From SIG710 sp045605745 (GTDB lineage Bacteria; Bacillota; Clostridia; Oscillospirales; CAG-272), in assembly GCA_045605745.1 (NCBI GenBank), contig JAZUQN010000157.1, forward strand, positions 1 to 8,582: DNA of 8,582 nt, given 5' to 3'. The notes under the pieces were generated by a model that saw only the letters and a list, made by a program, of their open reading frames with translations, was not told where the DNA came from and did no database searches. The translations under genes and the position numbers were made by a program. Below, one piece after another: positions 1 to 6,200 of this stretch (position 1 is the stretch's first letter; every line of letters begins with the position of its first letter).

Positions 1-461
1 AAGAGTACCATTGCAAGAAGGAATCCAAGTCCGCAGCCAAGGGAGCTTGCCATTGCTTCCACAAAGGAGTAACCGTCGATAATATTATTGATAGTAACGC
101 CGAGAACGGCACAGTTTGTGGTGATAAGAGGCAGATAAACCCCAAGTCCCTCATAAAGAGATGGCGAAAGCTTTTTCAGTAGCATTTCGAGAATCTGCAC
201 GAGAGTTGCTATTATAAGAATGAACACAATATTCTGCAAATAGCTAAGCTTTAGCGTATCAAGCACGAAATATTGAATAGGCCAGGTTGCGGCAGTTGCA
301 AGAAGCATTACAAAGGTGACGGCAACTCCCATGCCGACTGCCTGATTCAGCTTTTTTGATACGCCAAGGAAGGGACAGATACCAAGGAAGCGGCAGAGAA
401 CATAGTTATCCACAAAAACTGAGGTAAGAATTATAACAATTAAAAGCTTAAATGCCTCCAT
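1..461 (-). CDS. rnfA: RnfA, ion-translocating electron transport complex subunit A (partial, C-terminus off the left edge)
   Basis: I translated this from the minus strand, starting at ATG 461-459 and running off the window after about 153 codons with no stop; the family is usually about 190 residues, so roughly the last fifth is missing. RnfA is an integral membrane subunit of the Rnf complex, which moves electrons between ferredoxin and NAD+ while exporting Na+ or H+. Family signatures are visible: YVLCRFLGICPFLGVSKK near residues 20-37 and GVYLPLITTNCAVLG near 107-121. Cys29 and Cys117 are the positions that, in the family, pair with RnfE cysteines to hold an iron centre inside the membrane. 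Hydrophobic helices fill most of the rest. Its start overlaps the rnfE stop by one base (TGATG), so it is translated by coupling. rnfB is expected next, beyond the window edge. Confidence 0.95.
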   Translation of the reverse strand, partial: MEAFKLLIVIILTSVFVDNYVLCRFLGICPFLGVSKKLNQAVGMGVAVTFVMLLATAATWPIQYFVLDTLKLSYLQNIVFILIIATLVQILEMLLKKLSPSLYEGLGVYLPLITTNCAVLGVTINNIIDGYSFVEAMASSLGCGLGFLLAMVL

Positions 462-1150
462 CAGATCTCAGCCTCCTTTTTTGAACAGGTTTCTATATGG
501 CAAGTGCTCGCGTGTGGGCATCCATTGCATGAGAAGGACTTTTTTACCGGGGCTTTGCCATGGGTAATTGCATATACAAGGGCAATGAGCAACCCGTAAA
601 CCAAAAGGCCTCCGGGTGCTTTTGCCAAAAATGCTATCTTGAATTCTTCCATAAAGGGAATTGTGATGCCGGCAAAGGAAGCGTTGCCAAATACCTCACG
701 AATGGTTGCCATTGCACCAAGAGCCAGGGTAAATCCAAGGCCCATACCGATGCCGTCAAGTGCAGAGGAGATCACCGGATTCTTATTTGCAAACATTTCT
801 GCACGCCCAAGAATAATGCAGTTAACCGTAATCAGATCCAGATAAACTCCAAGGGTTTCGTAGAGCCCCGGGAAAAATGCCTGAACAAGCATCTTTACGA
901 TGGTGACGAATCCTGCGATAATAACGATATAGCAGGGGATTCTCATAGACTCTGGAATTATTTTGCGAAGAAGCGAAATGAAAATGTTGGAGCAGACCAA
1001 AACCACCAGTGCCGCAAGACCCATGCCGAGAGCACCTGTTACAGTTGTGGTTGTGGCAAGTGTTGGACAAGTGCCGAGGATCAGCACAAGTGTTGGATTT
1101 TCTTTAATGATTCCGTTTAAAAGCACGGAAAGAGAGTTGTTTTTGCTCAT
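461..1150 (-). CDS. rnfE: RnfE, ion-translocating electron transport complex subunit E
   Basis: A 229-residue integral membrane subunit of the Rnf complex, paralogous to RnfA and inserted with opposite topology in the family. LGTCPTLATTTTVTGALGMG (25-44) and VYLDLITVNCIILGRAEMFA (102-121) are classic RnfE signatures; Cys28 and Cys111 correspond to the ligands of the intramembrane iron centre shared with RnfA. About six hydrophobic helices can be read. The C-terminus carries a soluble tail after residue 200 with four cysteines (208, 211, 217, 222) in a C-x2-C-x5-C-x4-C arrangement, absent from proteobacterial RnfE as I know it, although cysteine-rich tails do occur in clostridial homologues. 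It starts inside the rnfG stop (TAATG, one-base overlap) and its stop overlaps the rnfA start by one base. I am sure of the assignment; the role of the tail is unknown. Confidence 0.96.
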   Translation of the reverse strand: MSKNNSLSVLLNGIIKENPTLVLILGTCPTLATTTTVTGALGMGLAALVVLVCSNIFISLLRKIIPESMRIPCYIVIIAGFVTIVKMLVQAFFPGLYETLGVYLDLITVNCIILGRAEMFANKNPVISSALDGIGMGLGFTLALGAMATIREVFGNASFAGITIPFMEEFKIAFLAKAPGGLLVYGLLIALVYAITHGKAPVKKSFSCNGCPHASTCHIETCSKKEAEI

Positions 1151-2325
1151 TATGATTCTCCTCCGTTCAATGTTTTAAGTGCCTCAAAGGCACGAGCAAT
1201 GGCCTGTTTATATCCATCTGTGGTCAGGGTTGCGCCGCTTATGGCGTCAATTTCTGTATAATTTTCCTCTGTTTTACCATCAAACTGACCATAGAAGCTC
1301 TCATATGCGCAAGCATCGCCAAGACCGTCTGTTTCGCCCTCAGCAATCGTGAGGCAATCAATAATTCTGCCATCTGCAGTCATTGACACACGAACTATGA
1401 TATATTCGCCCGATGCAGGATGATATTCATTTCCGCCCTTAATGCCATAGCCTGCGCCCTTTGTTTCAAAAACAAAGTTGCCTGAGGCGGTTTTTCCAGC
1501 ATATACAACCGTTTTTTCAAGATCCGGATAGGCAGATAGATTGATGTCCTCGATAGCTGTAGATCTTATCAGAGAAACTGCATTTGATATCGCTTCCGAA
1601 ATTTCTGTGTTATCGGTATTTGCAACACCGTCAGCGTCAGCACCGATGAACTGTTCGCCGATAACGAAAACATAGCCTTTGCCGTTTTCTGCGGCATAAA
1701 TTGCATCGAATCCCTCAATAACCTCATAAAGGAAGAGCTTTTTAAATGCGTTTTCTCCCTCCGGCAAAGCCGCCGATAGGTTGTCTGCCAAAATTTCCTC
1801 TTCGGTACGGATGTCAACAGAGCCTCCGCCGAGAATTATTGCAGTGTTCAGAGCATCCTTGATAGCGTTCTTATATGCGGCTGTGGTTTTTGTTGCCCCT
1901 GCGATGATATCAACAGCCTCTACTGCCGCGGCATCCTTGTTTACAAAATTTTGACCATAGGTTTTTTCTTTTCCGAGAGTTTCGTTTGATGAAAGACAAA
2001 CCGCACCTGTTATGATGCCGTCATTGCCCACACCGCACATGATGACCATATCGGTTCCGTAGCCGGATGTTACAAGCTTGACCACATATCCCTTGCCCGA
2101 GGTTTCCTTATGGACTTCTGACACTGTCACCGGCAGGGTGAATGATGAAATATCCATGCTTTCAAAGCCACTGCCGCCCGGCATTACCTCGAGTAGGGCT
2201 TTATTTGCTGAAGCATTTTGGTTTTGCATAATGATAGGTGATGTGAGTGAATTTGTGAGTGCAAGGAGCACCGTGATAACAGTGCATATGCAAACAAAAA
2301 CCACAAGATTTTTTATATTTTTCAT
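1150..2325 (-). CDS. rnfG: RnfG with tandem FMN-binding units, ion-translocating electron transport complex subunit G
   Basis: RnfG is the membrane-anchored flavoprotein of the Rnf complex, carrying FMN bound covalently to a threonine by the flavin transferase ApbE. This protein has 391 residues, about twice the usual 190-210. An N-terminal membrane anchor (about 7-27) is followed by a first FMN_bind unit (about 45-165) ending in the motif D139-x2-AGAT145, and a last unit (about 265-388) ending in D360-x2-SGAT366. Residues 185-255 look like the beginning of a further unit (ALPEG, then GKGYVF) without its flavinylation motif. So the protein appears to be an internal duplication with two likely flavin sites (Thr145, Thr366). 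The first site has Ala where Ser or Thr is usual in the motif. The start overlaps the rnfD stop by four bases (ATGA). The family is certain; occupancy of both sites is inference. Confidence 0.94.
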   Translation of the reverse strand: MKNIKNLVVFVCICTVITVLLALTNSLTSPIIMQNQNASANKALLEVMPGGSGFESMDISSFTLPVTVSEVHKETSGKGYVVKLVTSGYGTDMVIMCGVGNDGIITGAVCLSSNETLGKEKTYGQNFVNKDAAAVEAVDIIAGATKTTAAYKNAIKDALNTAIILGGGSVDIRTEEEILADNLSAALPEGENAFKKLFLYEVIEGFDAIYAAENGKGYVFVIGEQFIGADADGVANTDNTEISEAISNAVSLIRSTAIEDINLSAYPDLEKTVVYAGKTASGNFVFETKGAGYGIKGGNEYHPASGEYIIVRVSMTADGRIIDCLTIAEGETDGLGDACAYESFYGQFDGKTEENYTEIDAISGATLTTDGYKQAIARAFEALKTLNGGES

Positions 2326-3242
2326 TGTGATTTGCCTCCGTCTGCAAAAATCTTATGCTTTGTCCACTGATCTATATAGGGAGTGAGTATGTTCATCAAA
2401 AGAATTGCAAAGGATGTACCCTCGGGATAAACACCGAAATATCTTATTAGACAAGTGATAAGTCCGGCACCCAGTCCAAAAAGCACCTTTCCCTTAGCTG
2501 TTGAGGGGGAGGTGACATAATCTGTTGCCATAAATATAGCACCGATGAATACGCCACCTGCCATTGTGAGAGCAAGCGCATTAGCTACATCAAAACCGGA
2601 CATAAAATAAGAGAAAACAAAAACTGTACCAATAAACACTGTTGGAATATGCCATGTGATCACACGGCGTGCCAGCAGATAGATTCCGCCAAGCAAAAGA
2701 GCCGCTGTGCAGGTTTCACCTATGCTGCCGCCGTAGTTTCCGAGGAATAGCGTCATAAGAGACGGCATTTTTTCTGCCACAAGAGGAGTTGCGCCGGCTG
2801 TGGCGTCAACGGGAAATGCAGCAACTGCCATAGAATCAAAGGCAACTATCATAAACACACGGGCTGTTATAGCAGGGTTCACAAGGTTATTGCCGATTCC
2901 GCCAAATAGACATTTTACAACTATAATTGCAAACAGAGAGCCGATAACACATTGCCAGATAGGCATATTTGCCGGCAAGTTGAGTGCCAGCAGCAAGCCT
3001 GTAACAGCGGCGGAAAGATCTCCAACTGTTTGATCCTTCTTTGTTATGTAATTGAACAGTGCCTCAAGGGCAACACAGCTCACTATGCAAGTGAGGATAG
3101 GCAGCAGGGCACGAAGACCGAAAATAACTACACCTGCCACAGTGGCCGGAAGCAAGGCGATGAGCACATCACGCATAATTCCTGCAGTAGATCTTCCGCT
3201 GTGTATATGGGGAGAAATCATTATTTTGGTCAAGGAACTCAT
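2322..3242 (-). CDS. rnfD: RnfD, ion-translocating electron transport complex subunit D
   Basis: A 306-residue polytopic membrane subunit of the NqrB/RnfD family, which carries covalent FMN and forms part of the ion-translocating core. SPHIHSGRSTAGIMRDVLIALLPA-type N-terminal sequence is diagnostic, as are FGGIGNNLVNPAITARVFM (about 113-131), the flavinylation motif D146-A-T-AGAT152 followed by PL, and VYPEGTSFAILLMN (about 271-284). Thr152 is the expected FMN attachment site. The Ala before GAT replaces the more common Ser or Thr. Length matches clostridial homologues. It overlaps the end of rnfC by four bases (ATGA) and is overlapped in the same way by rnfG, so expression is coupled to its neighbours. 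Confidence 0.97.
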   Translation of the reverse strand: MSSLTKIMISPHIHSGRSTAGIMRDVLIALLPATVAGVVIFGLRALLPILTCIVSCVALEALFNYITKKDQTVGDLSAAVTGLLLALNLPANMPIWQCVIGSLFAIIVVKCLFGGIGNNLVNPAITARVFMIVAFDSMAVAAFPVDATAGATPLVAEKMPSLMTLFLGNYGGSIGETCTAALLLGGIYLLARRVITWHIPTVFIGTVFVFSYFMSGFDVANALALTMAGGVFIGAIFMATDYVTSPSTAKGKVLFGLGAGLITCLIRYFGVYPEGTSFAILLMNILTPYIDQWTKHKIFADGGKSQ

Positions 3243-4558
3243 GATTTATTTCCCTCCTTATTTCTTTCTTCTTTCAAAAGCTGTTTGGCTAATTTGTTTA
3301 TTTGCACCAAGGGACGGTTTGCAGGACAAACAAAGCTGCAGCAGCCGCATTCCATACAGCTTTCAACCGACAAGCGAGTAAGCTCGGCGACATCCGTTTT
3401 TTCATAAGCCAGAGCGATATTTACAGGAGCAAGTCCGAAAGGACAGGTATTGATACAAGCGCCGCATTTGATGCAGGCAGTTGTCCTTGGAAGCTTTGCT
3501 TCCTTGTTTGTCAAAGCGAGAATAGCGTTTGTATTTGCCATCACAGAACGGTTGGCATCAGGAACGGTTATACCCATCATAGGGCCGCCATAAATGATCT
3601 TCGACGGCTGTTCTGTAAGGCCTCCGCAGAAGTCAAACAGATCAGAGAGAGATGTTCCTATTGGCACGATTACATTTTGTGGGTTCTTAACGGCTCCTCC
3701 CTCAACTGTGACACATTTTTCCGTGAGGGGCATTCCTGTGCGCAGATAAGAGCCAATGGTAGCAAGGGTAGTGCAGTTCAGCACAACACAGCCCACATCA
3801 ATTGGCAGCTTGTTCATAGGAATTTTGCGTCCTGTTGTGTGATAAACAAGTACCTTTTCACCGCCTTGAGGGTACACGGATGGGAGAGATTTTACACTTA
3901 CAGAGCACTCGGTTATGGATGATGCCATTTTGCTCATAACGGCGATGGCTTCCTTTTTATTATTCTCAATTCCGATAACAACATTCTTTATTCCAAGATG
4001 CCGATTAAGCTCAATGAGTGCATATTTCATATCCTCTGAGCGTGTGAGCATAGTTACGGTGTCGCTGGTGATATAAGGCTCGCATTCTGCGCCGTTTATA
4101 ACCAAAAAATCAATGCTCTCGGGGTCAACATCAAGCTTAACATGAGTTGGGAAGCCTGCACCTCCAAGTCCAACTATGCCGCTTCCTTTGAGCGCTTCAA
4201 TAAGCTCCTGTCTATTTTTTGGAGCAGGAGGACAGAGCGTCTCATCTACTGCCATTTCACCGTCTGATTCGATTATAACCGCCGAGGCGACAGCACCGCT
4301 TGCCGACAAATATTCTGTTATCTTGGTTACTTTGCCGGAGATGCTTGAATAAATGTTTGACGAGATCTTTCCGTCTGCTTCGCCAATTTTTGTGCCTACC
4401 TTAACAAGATCGCCTGCCTTAACTGTCGGAATTGCGGGTTTTCCGATATGCATTGACATAGGAATAGACACAGACCTTGGAGCATCCATTTTCGCCGTTG
4501 GCTGCTTTATTGTTTTTTTTCTGTGCGGAGTATGAATTCCGGAGAGATAAAAAGCCAT
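3239..4558 (-). CDS. rnfC: RnfC, ion-translocating electron transport complex subunit C (first gene of the operon)
   Basis: RnfC is the peripheral subunit that exchanges electrons with NAD(H) on the cytoplasmic face. The protein has 439 residues, typical of clostridial RnfC and shorter than proteobacterial forms with repeat tails. In order: an N-terminal RnfC barrel-like segment (GIHTPHRKK at 7-15; lipoyl-like fold around 38-95), the nucleotide-binding loop GLGGAGFPTHVK (130-141), NGAECEPYITSD (155-166), an SLBB-like segment (about 282-330), and two ferredoxin-type [4Fe-4S] motifs: Cys362, 365, 368, 372 and Cys401, 404, 407, 411. The start at 4558 is supported by a GAAAGG ribosome binding site (4569-4574) ten bases upstream. 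A perfect-consensus promoter lies upstream at 4630-4658, making this the lead gene of the rnf operon. The stop overlaps the rnfD start. Confidence 0.97.
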   Translation of the reverse strand: MAFYLSGIHTPHRKKTIKQPTAKMDAPRSVSIPMSMHIGKPAIPTVKAGDLVKVGTKIGEADGKISSNIYSSISGKVTKITEYLSASGAVASAVIIESDGEMAVDETLCPPAPKNRQELIEALKGSGIVGLGGAGFPTHVKLDVDPESIDFLVINGAECEPYITSDTVTMLTRSEDMKYALIELNRHLGIKNVVIGIENNKKEAIAVMSKMASSITECSVSVKSLPSVYPQGGEKVLVYHTTGRKIPMNKLPIDVGCVVLNCTTLATIGSYLRTGMPLTEKCVTVEGGAVKNPQNVIVPIGTSLSDLFDFCGGLTEQPSKIIYGGPMMGITVPDANRSVMANTNAILALTNKEAKLPRTTACIKCGACINTCPFGLAPVNIALAYEKTDVAELTRLSVESCMECGCCSFVCPANRPLVQINKLAKQLLKEERNKEGNKS

Positions 4559-4629
4559 AATTTATATACCTTTCTTCAACATATTTCCATTATTTATTAT
4601 ATTTTGGCGACAATAATCCATCCTAAAAA

Positions 4630-4658
4630 ATTATACATTAAAGGAGTATCATTGTCAA
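4630..4658 (-). promoter_or_regulatory. Sigma-70/SigA promoter of the rnf operon
   Basis: On the minus strand the sequence reads TTGACA (4658-4653), a 17-base spacer, and TATAAT (4635-4630): an exact match to the housekeeping consensus with ideal spacing. Transcription would start near 4623, giving a leader of roughly 65 bases before the rnfC ATG. I see no strong hairpin in that leader. An inverted repeat, GTCAA-N10-TTGAC (4654-4658 / 4669-4673), overlaps the -35 box and could be an operator. Confidence 0.85.
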
Positions 4659-4673
4659 GTGTTAATTGTTGAC
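4654..4673. promoter_or_regulatory. Possible operator: inverted repeat overlapping the rnf -35 box
   Basis: GTCAA (4654-4658) and TTGAC (4669-4673) are inverted copies separated by ten bases, one helical turn plus one arm apart. One arm lies within the -35 hexamer of the rnf promoter, a position from which a bound protein would block RNA polymerase. The arm TTGTCAA (4652-4658) resembles one half of the redox-repressor Rex site (TTGTTAA), but the opposite half does not match well. Five-base arms can arise by chance. Confidence 0.25.
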
Positions 4674-4755
4674 GCAAATGGGAAGCTGAGGATTTGAAAT
4701 CAGAGCTGAGAACAAAGAAATTTTAGGATTTGGTAACAGACAGTTTAAAAAATAG

Positions 4756-4764
4756 TGATATAAT
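4756..4764 (+). promoter_or_regulatory. Extended -10 promoter for the zinc-ribbon gene pair
   Basis: TGATATAAT forms an extended -10 element (TGn followed by TATAAT at 4759-4764). No good -35 hexamer sits 17 bases upstream; TTGGTA at 4730-4735 is too far. Extended -10 promoters can work without a -35. Transcription would start near 4771, about 50 bases before the ATG at 4821. Confidence 0.5.
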
Positions 4765-4820
4765 GATTAAAATATTTTTAGATGCGCTTTATAGATTTAT
4801 TATATAAAGGAGTGGTGCAT

Positions 4821-5222
4821 ATGAAGCTGATGTGTGATCTGTGCGGCGGTGAGCTGAAGCTGGATGACTATGGTGAAAAAGCTGTTTGTCTTGGCTGTGG
4901 GCTTGAATATGGAGCCGATAGGCTTAGCGAAAAGCAGGCTGAGCTTAGGCGGCCTATAGCAGAGGAATGTCCTATAGAGAAGCACTCTTGCTTGACATAT
5001 GAAGTTCCTTTAAAACGCCCCGCTGTACCTTCAAAAAAGGATAATGCAAAAATGAAGGTTATGTGGACTATTTTGGTATTGGTTGGACTTTTTGCTTTCT
5101 TTGGAACTATATTTGCCGGTGACGACCAAATGCCAACTGTTTTTGTTGTGAGCCTTGCAGTGACTGTTGTAACACTTTTCATTTTTAAACCTTGGAAGGT
5201 ATATGGAGGAAAAATCATATGA
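4821..5222 (+). CDS. Small zinc-ribbon membrane protein, unknown function
   Basis: A 133-residue protein I do not recognise as a named family. The start at 4821 is chosen over an in-frame ATG 13 codons upstream because AAAGGAG (4806-4812) is correctly spaced before it, and because the next gene product begins with the same MKL-x-CDLCGG sequence. Residues 5-26 form a zinc ribbon, CDLC-x14-CLGC, similar to TFIIB-type or rubredoxin-like zinc knuckles. A hydrophilic linker with two further cysteines (50, 57) follows. Two hydrophobic segments (about 80-99 and 105-122) should span the membrane as a hairpin, ending in a short basic tail. The stop overlaps the start of the next gene (ATGA), so the two are co-translated. 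The zinc ribbon shares 22 of the first 38 residues with that neighbour. A role in membrane tethering of a partner is only a guess. Confidence 0.8.
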   Translation: MKLMCDLCGGELKLDDYGEKAVCLGCGLEYGADRLSEKQAELRRPIAEECPIEKHSCLTYEVPLKRPAVPSKKDNAKMKVMWTILVLVGLFAFFGTIFAGDDQMPTVFVVSLAVTVVTLFIFKPWKVYGGKII

Positions 5223-6040
5223 AATTAACCTGTGATCTTTGCGGAGGCACTCTGCAAATGAACTCCGGCGGCATGGATGCAAGCTGCACCGGATGCGGTC
5301 TTAATTATCCTTTGGAGAGACTGAGAGAAAAGCTCGGTATGGGCACAGCCGCAAAGCAGGAGACTCCGCCTGTTGTTAATGTGCAGAACACGTCACCGCA
5401 ACATCAATTTGATGAGCCGGTTGCTCCTAAAACAGTTTGCATGGGTCCCGGCTTTGTTCCGGCACAGTTTGTTATGTATCACAATGGCACAGGCAACGGC
5501 GATCTCTGTGGATTTGTGCAAAGCGGTGGCATCGGCGTGGGCGATAATGTCTACATCAATGGGGACTACAGCCACCCATATCAGATATATCTTATCAATG
5601 ATAACTCTGAGACTTCTTGTGTTAAAGAGGGAATGGCGGCTGATCTTTTCCTTGTGAATTGCCCGAGCAAGATTTTAAGGAATGCACGTATCGTGACAGG
5701 AGATAAGGATCCTGTTGTAAACGCTTATAATTATCCCGGTCGGGCGAGGGAATATTTCACATATCTTACTAAAAGAGAGTTTAGTGAATACGATGTATAT
5801 ACTCGTGTGTCACATAGTGACCTGACTATTCCGGTTGACTTTGTATTTCAACGTGGCGGCAAGCCTGTGCTTGCATTGTTCGTTATCAACAGCAATGACA
5901 GTGCGGCTCGTTATCAGGTTAAAAAGGCAGCTCGAATCTTTGGAGAGCAGGGTGTTGCAACAACCCACTTCTTTGAAAATTATCGCAATGATATGCCTTA
6001 TGCAGTTAACCGTGTGCGTAGTGCACTTTGCGGAAGATAA
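5219..6040 (+). CDS. Zinc-ribbon protein with putative beta-barrel and degenerate nuclease-like C-terminus, unknown function
   Basis: A 273-residue protein starting at ATG 5219 after GGAGGA (5205-5210), overlapping the preceding stop by four bases. Residues 5-26 form a zinc ribbon (CDLC-x14-CTGC) paralogous to the upstream protein. A low-complexity linker (about 40-75) leads to a region (about 94-160) with GFVQSGGIGVGDNVYINGD, a pattern reminiscent of the domain 2 beta-barrel of translation GTPases. The end (about 187-273) contains IPVDFVFQRGGKPVLALFVIN, then a helix and THFFENYRNDMPYAVNRVRSAL, which has the strand-helix-strand rhythm of PD-(D/E)XK nuclease-like domains. Asp207 could be the first catalytic residue, but the E-x-K position reads L-F-V, so catalysis seems unlikely. 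No signal peptide or membrane segment is seen. The RT gene lies 160 bases downstream on the same strand. Domain assignments are by eye and uncertain; the reading frame is secure. Confidence 0.82.
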   Translation: MKLTCDLCGGTLQMNSGGMDASCTGCGLNYPLERLREKLGMGTAAKQETPPVVNVQNTSPQHQFDEPVAPKTVCMGPGFVPAQFVMYHNGTGNGDLCGFVQSGGIGVGDNVYINGDYSHPYQIYLINDNSETSCVKEGMAADLFLVNCPSKILRNARIVTGDKDPVVNAYNYPGRAREYFTYLTKREFSEYDVYTRVSHSDLTIPVDFVFQRGGKPVLALFVINSNDSAARYQVKKAARIFGEQGVATTHFFENYRNDMPYAVNRVRSALCGR

Positions 6041-6052
6041 TCAATAGTTAAT

Positions 6053-6178
6053 AAACAGAGGGAAACGCTTTGCGCCTGTGAAGGACCCAGCACAGCCATA
6101 AATAGGCTTTGCAGGCAGCCGGCTTGTGTACGGTCCGGTATCACGATTTTCGTGATTTTAATGATTTTCCCTCTGTTT
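6053..6178 (+). ncRNA. Candidate structured non-coding RNA immediately upstream of the reverse transcriptase
   Basis: A perfect 13-bp inverted repeat, AAACAGAGGGAAA (6053-6065) and TTTCCCTCTGTTT (6166-6178), closes a 126-base element. Inside are a short CGC-TTT-GCG hairpin (6066-6074), CTGTG/CACAG (6076-6080 / 6091-6095) with a ten-base loop, alternative GGCT/AGCC stems around 6094-6120, and a 7-bp hairpin ATCACGA-TTT-TCGTGAT (6140-6156). The GGACC in the loop at 6083-6087 is complementary to GGTCC at 6132-6136, so a pseudoknot is possible. The 3' arm runs into T7-A-T5 (6176-6188), the shape of an intrinsic terminator. It ends 22 bases before the RT start codon. The layout (inverted repeats enclosing a folded RNA, then an RT) resembles retron msr-msd and the template RNAs of some defence RTs. 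No published RNA family is recognised; a simple terminator or attenuator is the main alternative. Confidence 0.55.
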
Positions 6179-6200
6179 TTTTATTTTTGGAGGTGATATT

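Noticed and set aside
560..1120. A 186-codon plus-strand open frame opposite rnfE
   Set aside because: It lies antisense to a certain rnfE gene, with composition typical of an antisense shadow (many Lys, Cys, Asn, His) and no recognisable domain. The other plus-strand frames across 1-4558 were discarded for the same reason.
4782..4820. Upstream in-frame ATG as the start of the first zinc-ribbon gene
   Set aside because: It has no ribosome binding site, whereas ATG 4821 has AAAGGAG at good spacing and gives the same N-terminus as its paralogue. The second gene's upstream ATG (5192) is rejected on the same grounds in favour of 5219.
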